From: Athripsodes cinereus | Taxonomy: Eukaryota > Arthropoda > Insecta > Trichoptera > Leptoceridae | Assembly (NCBI GenBank): GCA_947579605.1 | Contig: OX388316.1 | Location: 12,961,290 to 13,025,289 of the forward strand | Length of the DNA stretch: 64,000 nucleotides | Direction of reading: 5' to 3' | In this document: piece by piece, positions 20,072-31,029 of the stretch | Numbering within the stretch: the stretch's first letter is position 1 | How the letters are laid out: the number at the start of each line of letters is the position of its first letter | The notes under the pieces: generated by a model | The model's database searches: none | What the model was told of the DNA's origin: nothing | Seen by the model: the letters and a program-made list of their open reading frames with translations, nothing else | Program-made: the position numbers and the translations under genes

Positions 20072-21396
20072 GAGGGAGTGGGGGCACATTGATAGAAGGG
20101 GAGCAATGTGACACCATAGGTATCGAGAAAACTGTTTTACCTACGCGGTTCTATCTTGGACTAAAAATTGACGTTAATTATATCATTTGAGTTGACCAAG
20201 AAAGGTCAGCCGCCATATTGTCAATTTTTAAGTTATGTGCTGAAGTGTGTTTTTGTGTGTCAAAAGTAAAAAAATATCACCGGCGTAAAATTTTATTATT
20301 CACGTCAGTTTTTTTCTTTTAGCCGTGACACTATCGCAAACAGTATGTACATCCATTGTAGTTTTTATATAATTAATGATTTTATACTATACCAGTCGTG
20401 TGTTTTGTTATTTTAAAGATTTTTGTGAATACTGCAAATGGGGCAGTTTCATACACCTTTGAGTGGGGCACTTTGATACGAATCAAACTACTACAAAGCA
20501 TTTGATTTTTTGAAAAATTTTAAAATTTTGTTTCCTCATATTTTATATTAATGCATGTCAAGTACAATAATAGGTACTTACATGCTATTTTCTAATTTCA
20601 TACTTTTTATCTTTTTTTTCTTCTAAACTTGCTTCTTAATTTTTTTTTCAAATATTTAAATTTTATGGTGTTATTTCAATTACTGATTTTATTTTTTCAA
20701 CACTTTTCTTCAATAAAGCTATATTCTGAGTATTTTTACAATAAGCAATTATATTTTTATCATACTTCTAAGTCACTCTTTTTCTGTTCATGGTGCTCGC
20801 TGTTGGAATAGTTTGCCTTCCAGGATAAGGTTGCTCCCCACTCTTCAAGCTTTCAAGCGGGCGGTCAAGGACCATTTTATCACACAAAATATGGCTTCTG
20901 TATCCTAGTCCCTTTTCCTACATATTCTTCTCCTTTTTACCTCCTCTTTCCTTTCTTTAAGATTTTCTTTATGTGAAAGTTTTATGAAATTGGGTTAATT
21001 TGAAGAAATCGCGCCTCTGCGATAAACTCGTCCTCTGTATATTGATTGTATGATTGTCTTTGTTTGAAATGTATTTTTGTGTGAATTTGCTTGTTATCAA
21101 TGTACAGTAAAGAATAAATAAATAAATAAAATATCTTCATATATAGTGATATGTATCAATGTGCCCCTCTATATGTATCAATGTACCCCGCTAGTGGGGC
21201 ACTTTGATGCAAAAGAGTTTTTTTGGAAAAATTGAAATTGCAAATTATCAGAAGATTCTACGTGAAAGTTTTTATAAACATTTAACAGTTAAGTCAATAG
21301 AGTATACAGCGACCTCCGAAATGGATCTCAATTTTCTCATCTTAAGGGTGTTTTGAGACTCAGAAAAAAAGTGTATCAATCTGCCCCCACTCCCCC
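20072..21396 (+). mobile_element. TA-flanked TIR element with repeated GGGGCACTTTGATAC motif
   Basis: The left end GAGGGAGTGGGGGCACATTGATA and the inverted right end GGGGGAGTGGGGGCAGATTGATA are flanked by TA at 20070-20071 and 21397-21398. The same core recurs inside at 20439, 20461 and 21193 (direct) and at about 21150 and 21174 (inverted). No transposase is visible, so it is non-autonomous. TA duplication suggests the Tc1/mariner superfamily, an inference. A CR1-like LINE is nested within it. Confidence 0.65.
20798..21130 (+). mobile_element. CR1-like LINE 3' end, nested
   Basis: The frame from 20798 to the TAG at 20906-20908 reads CWNSLPSRIRLL, then LQAFKRAVKDHFI. WNSLP followed by FK.RLK.H is the usual end of CR1/Jockey-type reverse transcriptase proteins. 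About 220 bp of 3' UTR follow, finishing in AATAAATAAATAAATAAA. The 5' boundary is not resolved. A second copy of the same 3' UTR lies at 28377-28525. Confidence 0.7.
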
Positions 21397-21399
21397 TAA

Positions 21400-21990
21400 A
21401 TATAAACGTTAGAGTTTATTCATGTCGTCAAAAGCAAATTGTTTATGGTTTACATATTATTATAATGCAGTTCGATTATCTAGCTTCAAAAATATATTTA
21501 AATTCACGAAATACAAATGAATATTAATATTTAGAAGTTTCTATCACTAACAATAAAAATTACAACAAAACTATATAATTTAAGAGTGACCACATTAATC
21601 TTCATAACTTTTCAACGAATGGTAATAAAACTCTGTAAGAAAAATGCCATTTGTATTCAAACGCATACTTTAAGCTTAGCGCCAAGACATTAAAATTTGT
21701 ATAATTTTGTGATATAATGAAAATTATCTTAGAGGAAAAATTCCACTATGTAAATTATAATTCGGTTTTCTTCCGAGAACTCGTAAATTACTCGGGTAAA
21801 AATATTTCCACGAGGTGCTCAAAAAACAATCAAGAGATTAAAAATACAGCCGAATGAAATTATACAAATTGGGGATTATCAGTATTGTCTTCCATGACGA
21901 AAATAATTTATCGAAATCTCGTTCATCTTCATCTTCCAAAGTTTCTTTACGTCGGCTTCTCCAGAATTCTTCCATGCTTCTTTATGCCGT
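21400..21990. other. AT-rich intergenic DNA
   Basis: Nothing recognised on either strand. Confidence 0.45.
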
Positions 21991-22001
21991 GTAACAAACC
22001 C

Positions 22002-22536
22002 TTTTTACAAAAAATCGAAGCCTTGCCTTTAACAAAAAATCGAAGATTTTGGAATCCCCAAATATTGATTTAAGCGTAAGGAAGAACCTTACTAAAGCCT
22101 TTGTATGGAGCATTCTGCTTTATGGTTGTGAGACGTGGACCATCAGCAAGAGTGAAAGCGGACAGTTGGCGGCCTTTGAGATGTGGTGCTACAGACGCAT
22201 GCTTAAGATCCATTGGTCGGAACACGTCGAAAACGAAGAAGTATTAACCAGGGTAGGCGAAAAAAGGCAACTTCTTAAGAGAATCGGCCAACAACGAGCT
22301 AACTGGATTGGCCACAACATCAGGCACCCAGGACTACTCATCGCCATCGCGGAGGGTAAGACTGAGGGGACAAATGGCAGAGGCCGACCAAGAGACGCGT
22401 ATATGGACCAACTGAAGAGGGACATGAACTGTGGCTCATACGTGGAGCTGAAAAGACTGGCTGAGAATAGAGACGAATGGAGAGGAAAGACCAAACTCGT
22501 TGCAGACCAATCTAATGGATTGTAACTCTTTATATA
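22002..22536 (+). mobile_element. RTE-like LINE, 5'-truncated, copy 2
   Basis: Flanked by a 10-bp target duplication TAACAAACCC at 21992-22001 and 22537-22546. From about 22022 it is nearly identical to the copy at 16410-17203, but it is truncated later, keeping only the part downstream of the YADD box (SILLYGCETW to the C-terminus, stop at 22523-22525). The first 20 bp, ACAAAAAATCGAAG, repeat the adjacent LINE sequence imperfectly, suggesting a template jump at the 5' junction. The 3' end is again TATATATA. Confidence 0.85.
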
Positions 22537-22549
22537 TAACAAACCCACT

Positions 22550-24110
22550 TCTTTCCCGTCACTTGGCAAATTTCACCAGCTCATCTCCATATACATCTCC
22601 TGACGATTATTTTGCCTCCATGCTACTCTAGGTTTCTATGAGTTAATTTACCATTCCATAGTGATTTAAATATAGGTAGGTACTATGGTTTTAAGTATGA
22701 ATAAGTACAAGTACACTATTTAAATTGTTGTCGTAAGAAGATTTTTTTCTTATGACAATCCCCTGTTATCTTGTATTGTTTCTTTAGTACCTACTGAAAG
22801 GAGACAGGATAATTTATTTGGAATCTATGTCATTAGAAATGGGGCCATTGTATCAGCATGTAAAATACTGAGTTTGAAAATGACAATATATTTCTTGGAA
22901 AATCTTTAAATACTTAATTATTCTTTTTTAATAATAATTATTATCGTGAAAAGCAAAACATTAAGTTGTTGGAATTTGTTCAGGAATGCTTTTTATGACT
23001 TGACAAATGAGAAGAATGTATCGATTTTGCTTTTACTACTGTTTTACGATAATTTAATGTAGATTTTTTTTCAGAGACTTTCGCAAATCACCAATAAAGT
23101 TATGAAGTATATCTACTACCTAAGTTCATATTTAACCATAAAAATTTAAAAAAATTAATACCTTAACAATAAGATAAAGTTGTGCATGTTATTCATAAGT
23201 TAATTCACTTACAAAAATAGTTATATCTATCGACGTAATATCAAAGCAATTTATTAAGCTAAAAAAATATTCAACGCAGAATAATTATTTGAACTTATTG
23301 GAAGTATTGTTACAAGACGCGAGTTGTTGTTACAAGTGCAAGCGGTATGGCCACATACTTACTATGCAACAAATTAACTTCAATTCGCTTTCAGTTTCAA
23401 AAATGAGTAAATGTATTTCTTAAGAAGATATTTACATTTTTAATCTTAAATGTATCCTACAAGGAGATTGGTTTTGTACAAATCAAAAATTATTTAATAT
23501 TCATGGTCAGTATCTTTTAAAATAAGGAAGAAAAAACGCGCGTTTTTTTTTTGTCTGACAAGGAAAAATAAGGTCGCCTATGGTTACCATATTGTAATCT
23601 AAAAATAATTAAGAAACACGAATATTAACCAAATTTCCATACTTAATTGTCGAGTTTATCAATTTGCATATTTGGGTTATTATTTAACGTCTATATGATC
23701 AATTCTAATGATATATCTTAGGAAATACAACACTCGCAATGTCGAGACTGCGCATATTTGATATACCTGAAATATGAGCATTCGACATTTTATTCAACGT
23801 TAAAGCTATTTTTAAAATAGATTTCAATTTAAACTTGATTGCTTTTCTTGAGGCGGTCCATTAATTTTAATTATTGAGAACTCTGTTAGGGATATCGCAA
23901 GAATTCTTTCATCTTTTCTAACAAGATTATCAAAGTAGCCAACAAAAAAGTTGATATTGAGACGCACAAGGTGATATATTTAATACTATAGAATCAATAA
24001 TATAAGTTATCAACAATGTTACAATATTTATTTTACAGACCGTAATGAAACAACTATGTATGAGAAACTATAGGAAGATAATTTTAGCAGTTATCAAAAA
24101 AAACTTTAAT
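22550..24110. other. AT-rich intergenic DNA
   Basis: No gene or repeat boundary is recognised in this stretch. Confidence 0.45.
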
Positions 24111-24115
24111 ATTTT

Positions 24116-24680
24116 ATTTATTTTATATAGGTAGTAATTTATTTATTTTATTTATTTATTAACCTACATGGCGTGAGTCTTTTATGTATGTTGAATGATT
24201 TATTCGGCGCCGTTTAATGGAGCATCCATATGTTATACTATGGGTAACTACATATTAAAAAAAACATTCACAACACAAGGAGCAAGACAAGAACAATGAT
24301 TGGCGAAGAACAAAATACAATTGGGAATCGAAATTTATACCATTTTATAAAATTAGTCAAATAAAATCATGAAAAATGTCAAGAATAAAAATAATTGTAA
24401 TATAGTAAGGAATAAAAGAAAAAAATAAAATAGTAATGACGCATGATCCTCATCCTAAATTAATACCTTTTAGTTTTTTTGGCAACTTTAAAGCTACATT
24501 CTACATGTATACGTTTTTAAGTGCAATGCTTCTTTGATTTGGTACCAGAATGTGAAAACAAATTGTGGGAAATGTGATGGGATGGACGGATTAATTGGAT
24601 ACTTAAATAGTATAATGCATTGTGAAATATCTCCGTTAGGCAAGTTTAGAGGTACATAGATAAAAGTAAAATATAGTTAT
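24116..24680 (-). mobile_element. Possible antisense LINE 3' region
   Basis: TTTATTTATTTTATTTATTT at about 24138 followed by less AT-rich sequence reads, on the minus strand, like a LINE 3' UTR ending in (TAAA)n. A minus-strand open stretch at about 24490-24660 shows no recognisable reverse transcriptase motif. Weak call. Confidence 0.25.
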
Positions 24681-25677
24681 TATGTTAGTATAAGAATAGA
24701 TGGATGTAATATGAGGAACATAATAGGAGGCACATTATAAAATTAATTACCAGACAAGATCATGTCACGATCCGAATTAGTCAATGAGAACACAATGATT
24801 CCTAAGGAGACTTAGTATACGAGTACCTACCTATTCACAGTAGAATATAGTGAAGGTATTTCAACCCATCCAATTATTTAAAAGACCTCCTTCAAGACAG
24901 AACACTCCAGAGTAGTATGATTGTATCGGGAGAACATAATAGAATAATAGCCATTTATGAATATTCCTGGCAATTTTCTCCATTAACAAACACGATACGA
25001 TTACGTCCAATGTTAATGTTCCTTTGTCCGTTGTTTACTTTTGCCCAACGGTGATTATAATGATTTTATTATTATTACAGGTATTCTATTTATGTCATAA
25101 AATAACTGGAAGAGAGCCGCTAAGTCTTTCAAGTCTCAATAGACTATTGGATCGTGGAAACCCGCGTTGTGATTCATTTGTTTGTTATTAAATAAGGCAT
25201 GGTTAGCGGGATATTTCCTTATTAATTCTTTGCAAAAATTACTGTCTCACGGTTTCACATGGATTGATACTCTTTATTCATTAAATCTTTTTCAGTATCC
25301 ACTTCTTTAACCATCAGTATTTTTGATATTTTTCTAAGTTCAAGTGGGATTGTCTAAACTTCTATGTTTTTTTAGAAAGAGGTCTCATGGCGAATTTAAG
25401 CTTAATTCACAGGCATATGCTTCGTGTAAATTATTATTATGTGGATCCATATGGATAAATAGATCAGTTTGGACGTCTTGGTATTGAAAGGTTGGTGAAA
25501 ATGTGATGTATATTCTGTCAGAAGATTGATGGCAGAAGTTTAACATCGAGTAGCTATATGCCAGACTAAAAATGTCTGGAAATTTTCTTACTATACAAGA
25601 TCGAAAGATTATTAAGATGTCATTCCATATTACAATGTCTTCCCAATGCCTTTAATTTCAGTGATGTTCCTTAAAAA
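24681..25677. other. AT-rich intergenic DNA
   Basis: Nothing recognised. Confidence 0.4.
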
Positions 25678-25689
25678 TAAAAGTATCTC

Positions 25690-26282
25690 TGCATTATAAG
25701 TAACTGGTGCATTTTCCTCTTTAAAGTGGTGTATATGGAAAAAGGACAATATCAGTGTTAAAACAAAAATGAAGATATACCGCACTCTGATACTTCCAAT
25801 ACTGTTGTACGGCTCAGAAACATGGGTCTTACTAAAAACTGACATTGACAAACTCGAAGTGTTCCAAATGAGATGCCTACGAGAAATTCTGAAAGTGTCC
25901 CTACGAAACCCTATACGGAACGAAGTTAATTAGAGTGCGCTGCGATAACCTAGCACCACTGGAAGAGGAGATCCGCAGACGCAGACTCAGATGGTTTGGA
26001 CACGTGTGCCGAATGGCCCCTACAAGACTGCCATACCAGGCCCTCTGGAAACAGAGACCACCGGAGTGGAAAACAAATAGAAGAGCTCCGAGAAAAACAT
26101 GGCTGAAACACATCGAGTCTGACCTTCTCCACAGACTATTGAAGCCCGAGGATGCGAAGAGCATTGCGGCTGACAGGAGGAGCTGGTCGGAACTGGTTCA
26201 GGACCCGCGGGGGGCACCCACTGCCGCATATAGACTTCGTCCACGTGAACGACCTTATGCAGCAAGGGCTCCATAAGCAAAG
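25690..26282 (+). mobile_element. LINE reverse transcriptase C-terminal fragment with 12-bp target duplication
   Basis: TAAAAGTATCTC at 25678-25689 and 26283-26294 flanks the insert. The first frame reads FSSLKWCIWKKDNIS, then LPILLYGSETWVLL and MRCLREILKVSLR to a TAG at 25931-25933. A frameshift moves to a second frame starting near 25935 (RRRRLRWFGHVCRM through to TAA at 26274-26276). RLRWFGHV.RM and YGSETW are typical of the C-terminal part of RTE/CR1-type proteins. It is a different family from the RTE-like copies at 16.4 and 22.0 kb. It has no poly(A) tail. Confidence 0.8.
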
Positions 26283-26299
26283 TAAAAGTATCTCACGTG

Positions 26300-28376
26300 T
26301 TGTCATAATTTTATTGCATAAATTATTTGTCAATCACTGACATGATATTAGATAATTTTATAATATCACATCAGTGTTGAAGTCTGTAAACGGTAATTAC
26401 TGTAGCATCGATCATTCCCTCAATATGTCAAATATATTGTATTAAGAGTATCTAGGTTAAATATTATTAAAAGCAAGTATTATACAAGAACTATTTATTA
26501 TATAATAATATTGCGCTTATGTGAGAATTTAAATGATACAAAATAATATTTTGCAATTAGTGATAATCTCTAATAAGACGATCCAATGACATGAAGCGAT
26601 TAAGAAAGATTAATTATTAATGAAAGACAGCGATTAATGAGTATTTAACGCGGTAGTAGAATCACTGCGAATGATAAATATAATTAATATATTTACAATT
26701 ACTTACCATGATAAATATATTCGTTTGCCAACAATAGTGAAAGTGATTTTTTGTTTTTTACTTTTAAACATACATGAATATCGTCGAAGGCACTTCATAT
26801 CTTTCACTTTTTCTAATATCGAACATTGCGTCTTTTTTTCTCGATCCTCCACTTTGTCCCACATACATTCTTCAAAATTATCTCTTGAATTTGAAAATAT
26901 TAGAACCCAAGTTTTCTATTAGCAGTACAGTTTCCTCACCAGATGGATTACTTGAATAAATTTTGTTATAATCTACTTCGTCAGATCTGTCCATTCACAG
27001 AGTGTACTTTGGAGGCTAGTTTCCAAAATTTTCATATTTTTATTTGCTGAAATGTTTTTCGTGTATACTAAATAAATAGGCTTTATTTTGTGTATATTTT
27101 TTATTTCCTCAATTAAATTAAATTCTTCTGACTATAAAAGTGGTGGCTAATGACAAAGTGGTCTCAAAAATGAACATGGCGATAAATAAAACGAATCACT
27201 ATTGATATTTGGTGATCATGACGAGTGTTTTAAAAAACGAATTTCGGATCATACCCTATAGAAATCAATTAATGATGATTGGATATCTTGGATATACCAA
27301 CTGTACAAGAGAAAGATTTTGGAATACCAAAAGATACAATACTGTTCGACAGTAGCCTAGCTGAAAGAGGTTATGATAAAAGTTTTAGTCCAAAAACTAT
27401 ACTAATACCACTATTATCTTATCCCATTCTCGACCAAAGTCTCAATAGCAATATTGTATCATACTCAAACAAAATTAATTTGACTATTTATTGCTGAAAA
27501 ATAGATTCATTCGTTTTGGAACAACACAGCCTTCAGTTTAGTTAGATAAGATCATAGTTTGTTTGTATTACTGCAATTATCATATAATATTTTAAACTTT
27601 TCGATTTCATTATTACAATTTGTTAGATTAAATGAGTCGTGATTTGAAAGTCATTACTACTCACATAGTAATTCATACTCAAATGATGAACGAGATGAAT
27701 TTGTTAATAAAGAATCGGTTATTAATAATACTTGTACACAACCAGATGTTATGATTTAGAAAAATTATATACGTTTGAGAATTCAACTGTTACTTTCAAA
27801 TATTATATCTACTTGTACTTCTCGGAGAAGCTTTGATTAATTTTCTTTCAGCAAAACTTTTAAAAAGTTTCTCATAAAAAGTAAAAACCTTAATACACGA
27901 TGACAAAAACAATCACACTTGTGTGACTTTATATGCACAATAAAACTACGTATGCATTTGGAATATCAGATTTTTACATAAGTTTTCTTCGCTATTTTCA
28001 GATATTTTCAGACTGAGGAATTTCTTAGTTATGTACAATATTACTTACATGAATTCTTTATGCCTTCATCATACTAGCATCTCTCTCAGCATATTATTAT
28101 CTCATTGCATTGCATTCGGTTTTGAAACATTGACACATATACATCTGTAATTTAAAGTTTGGTTCTTTCGTAGGCACAGATCTTTCTATCTTTTCTTACA
28201 TCTTCAAAGTTACACATGACGAAAAATGTTGATAATTACTTTTTACTTAGCTGCATTCGGCTGATAAGTGTAAACAACTAACGCAACATTAGCTGCAAAT
28301 ACTGTATACCGAATGTTCTTTCGCAACGTTCACCAAGCAGTTTGGACGCGACTAAGACTGAATATTTTTATTATCC
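26300..28376. other. AT-rich intergenic DNA
   Basis: Several short ORFs are present. One at 27279-27497 (72 codons, TTG start) has no recognisable domain. No transposon ends or RNA genes are supported. Confidence 0.45.
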
Positions 28377-28525
28377 GAATTTATATATTTGGGTTAGTTG
28401 GAAGAAATTGCGTCTATGTGATAAACTCTGTATATTGATTGTATTTAATTTGAATGCATGTCTCTATAAAATCGTATGTTCTGTGATCAATGTACCGTAA
28501 TAATGAATAAATAAATAAATAAATA
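28377..28525 (+). mobile_element. CR1-like LINE 3' UTR, second copy
   Basis: It matches the 3' UTR at 20990-21130: GGGTTAGTTGGAAGAAATTG, then GCGATAAACTC-like and CTGTATATTGATTGTAT blocks, then ATCAATGTACCGTAATAATG and a tail of AATAAATAAATAAATA. It is truncated to the UTR only. Confidence 0.65.
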
Positions 28526-28529
28526 TACT

Positions 28530-30235
28530 TTTCTAGTGAGTCCTCTTTATGCTCTTTCGGATGGCGTATTTACCTAATTATGTTAAAAAAGTGTTAGGTA
28601 TATTTTGTGACATTCATAGATAAAATAATGATGTAAAGTTTTTGTAAAGGTAAAATATCACCACTTTAACCTGACATCGTTTAAGTTTATTTTTTAGCAG
28701 TAATTAGCCAGCATAATTTCTGACAGTAATTTTACTATAATCAACTGTAATTATATTGAACGGCCATACTGAAAAACGACGTCTCGTGACAGTGTAGAGT
28801 CGTTTCGGAATATAGAATAATATTATTGACACTCTTTTTTTTCATTATATTATCGTCTACCCTACTTCTACCCTACCTTCATACAAAGTAAGTTCATGTA
28901 ATCTGCTCCCCTCCTTTACACAAGTTTACTTTTTAAGGAGGGTAAAACAGTAAAATACATGTACACTTTTATTTCATATTGTAATAAGATTATGTTTAAG
29001 GTTATTATGTATATTTTTATGCTTAATAAATAAAAAAAAAGATGATGTAACAATAATTAGTACCCGATACTATTGTGCAATATCATTGAAAAGGAAAGGA
29101 ACATGACGTCTTTACAATAATTGTTAATGATAACAACATGTAACAATAAGCAAACAGTAATCTGATACGTACAATACAATGTCCGACATGTTTTTGATAC
29201 TTAATAAATGCTTTAACAAGACATAAAGATTAAAAAAATTAATATGCATTTAATATTAGGTACCTATACACATTTCACTCTCTTTGTTGTTTGTTCTACC
29301 AATATCGTTATACAAACTCACACAAAGGCTGTTCTTTTATCACGTAAATAAATATGACTATTAATAATACTCAATTTCAATATGTTTTAATAGTTCGATA
29401 CTTTCACAATTATATTGTTATGGAACTAATTGCGTGTAAATGATTACTTTTATAATATACATTTCATTTTTATTTGAAATCTATTCAATCAATAGCCGTA
29501 CATACATAATATTGTTGTCGTATCTTTTCATTAAACGAAGGTAGTTGTAATATTGTAATTTGTAATATATTTTAATATGTAATCAGTATAATAGAGCTAG
29601 TGTAGGTTCATTTATATTGTGATAGGTAATGATACAAAACATATTGATGTTGAAATTGTAACAATATTATGTTTAAAGAATATCAATATTCAATAGTTAT
29701 TTAGTTGTGTTAATGAATAGTAAAATGTATGGGTACAAAATAATAATTAAAAAAATATATATATGAAGAAATACGACTTATCCTACTTAAAAATGGCATT
29801 TTCTGTAACTGAAATACGTTTTTTTATAGTTATTACCAGCTTTAAATTTTACATTTTTAATGAAATTGTATCACAATAATTTTATACAAAACGAAAACGA
29901 CATCATAATATTTCGTTAATTTAAAAGCACAATAAGCCACACATTTTTTTTTTTCAAAATGGACAATAATATGGAAATTTAAAGCATATGGATAATAATT
30001 GTGATAAAGAATTACTGTATGCTAAGCTCTTAAATCACATTCATTAACAACATTCATGTTAATAAGAATCCTATGGGAATCTAATAAAAATTAATTATTT
30101 GCACATTATATAATTTCAAATGGTTTTTTTATGTTATGGTTAGGCCAACCTCTACGTATTACCAAAATATAGGTTGTCTCCTCACTGATGACCACTTATA
30201 TGAAATATCGTAATGGCATAAATAGATCATATTAA
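28530..30235. other. AT-rich intergenic DNA
   Basis: No gene recognised. A small inverted repeat AAACGAC / GTCGTTT at about 28775-28806 is noted only. Confidence 0.45.
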
Positions 30236-30244
30236 AAGTTCACA

Positions 30245-30510
30245 AGAGAAGCATCGAAGTCGTAGATATAGTCCAAAAGATTCCCATGAGGCGGTTTTAG
30301 CCGGCCAACCCCACAGACTGCCCATTAGGGTCCGCCCGTGAGGACAAAGTTTTTTCTTAGTAAGTGCGGATAAATAGAAGTCCCTCAACTTCTGAAATAT
30401 TCGGGCGTGAGGTGGAAGTCTTCAATGTAAATCATAAGAATCTGTTTAATACCAAGAATCAAATCTTGAAATTGAATTTAACTTTTAGCGCGCCAAAGCA
30501 CTAACTTCAC
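30245..30510 (+). repeat. Hairpin-rich repeat, family C copy 1
   Basis: It aligns with 43275-43540 over AGATTC.CA.GAGGCGGT, GCCGGCCA, TGCCCA.TAGGG, CGTGAGGACAAA, GGATAAATAGAAGTCCC, a GTCTTCAAT block and GCGCGCCAAA. It contains a 35-nt hairpin (30368-30402) conserved with two other copies. No coding region is supported. Confidence 0.65.
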
Positions 30511-30579
30511 ACAGATCACAACATGCTGTGTGACAAATATGGATATCAGAAATTCATTAATTTATAATACCATCAAGGA

Positions 30580-30760
30580 ATTTCTCACAAGTGAAAGGAT
30601 CAATCACATGTTTATACATGCAAGTCGTGCACTATGTGCCAATAAAAAATAAGAATTAAGACATTCAGAATGAGAGTATGTGATGTTTTACGAAGTGTCT
30701 TTGAAAAGTTGCTGAAAAGTGTGGGAGACGTCGCCGGGGACTCCATGGATATCTGTAAAC
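30580..30760 (-). repeat. Diverged TAG-tailed SINE-like repeat fragment
   Basis: CACAAGTG, GTGCCAATAAAAAATAAGA, AAGACATTCAGAATG and AGTGTGGGAGAC occur in the same order as in the minus-strand copies at 35758 and 52126. It is heavily diverged. Confidence 0.4.
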
Positions 30761-30832
30761 CCAAACAAAATACATACACACATTTTGTTGTGATTATTTT
30801 AAACGTCTATTGTCTAGTTATATAATATAGTG

Positions 30833-31024
30833 AGTTACAATCCATTGGATTGGTCTGCAACGAGTTTTGATGTTTTTCTCCATTCCTCCCTATTTTTTGT
30901 AAGTCTCTTAAGTTGAACTTAATATGTGCCACAGTTCATGTCCTTCTTCGCTTGATCCATATTGGTGTCTCTTGGTTGGCCTCTGCCATTTCTGCCTTCG
31001 GTCTAGCCCTCCATGATGGTGATG
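30833..31024 (-). mobile_element. Decayed RTE-like LINE 3' fragment, copy 3
   Basis: GAGTTACAATCCATTGGATT at 30831-30850 is the reverse complement of the 3' end of the two RTE-like copies. GGTCTGCAACGAGTTT, CACAGTTCATGTCC and CTCTTGGTTGGCCTCTGCCA continue the match antisense. It is shorter and more diverged, so an older insertion of the same family. Confidence 0.75.
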
Positions 31025-31029
31025 GCCTG

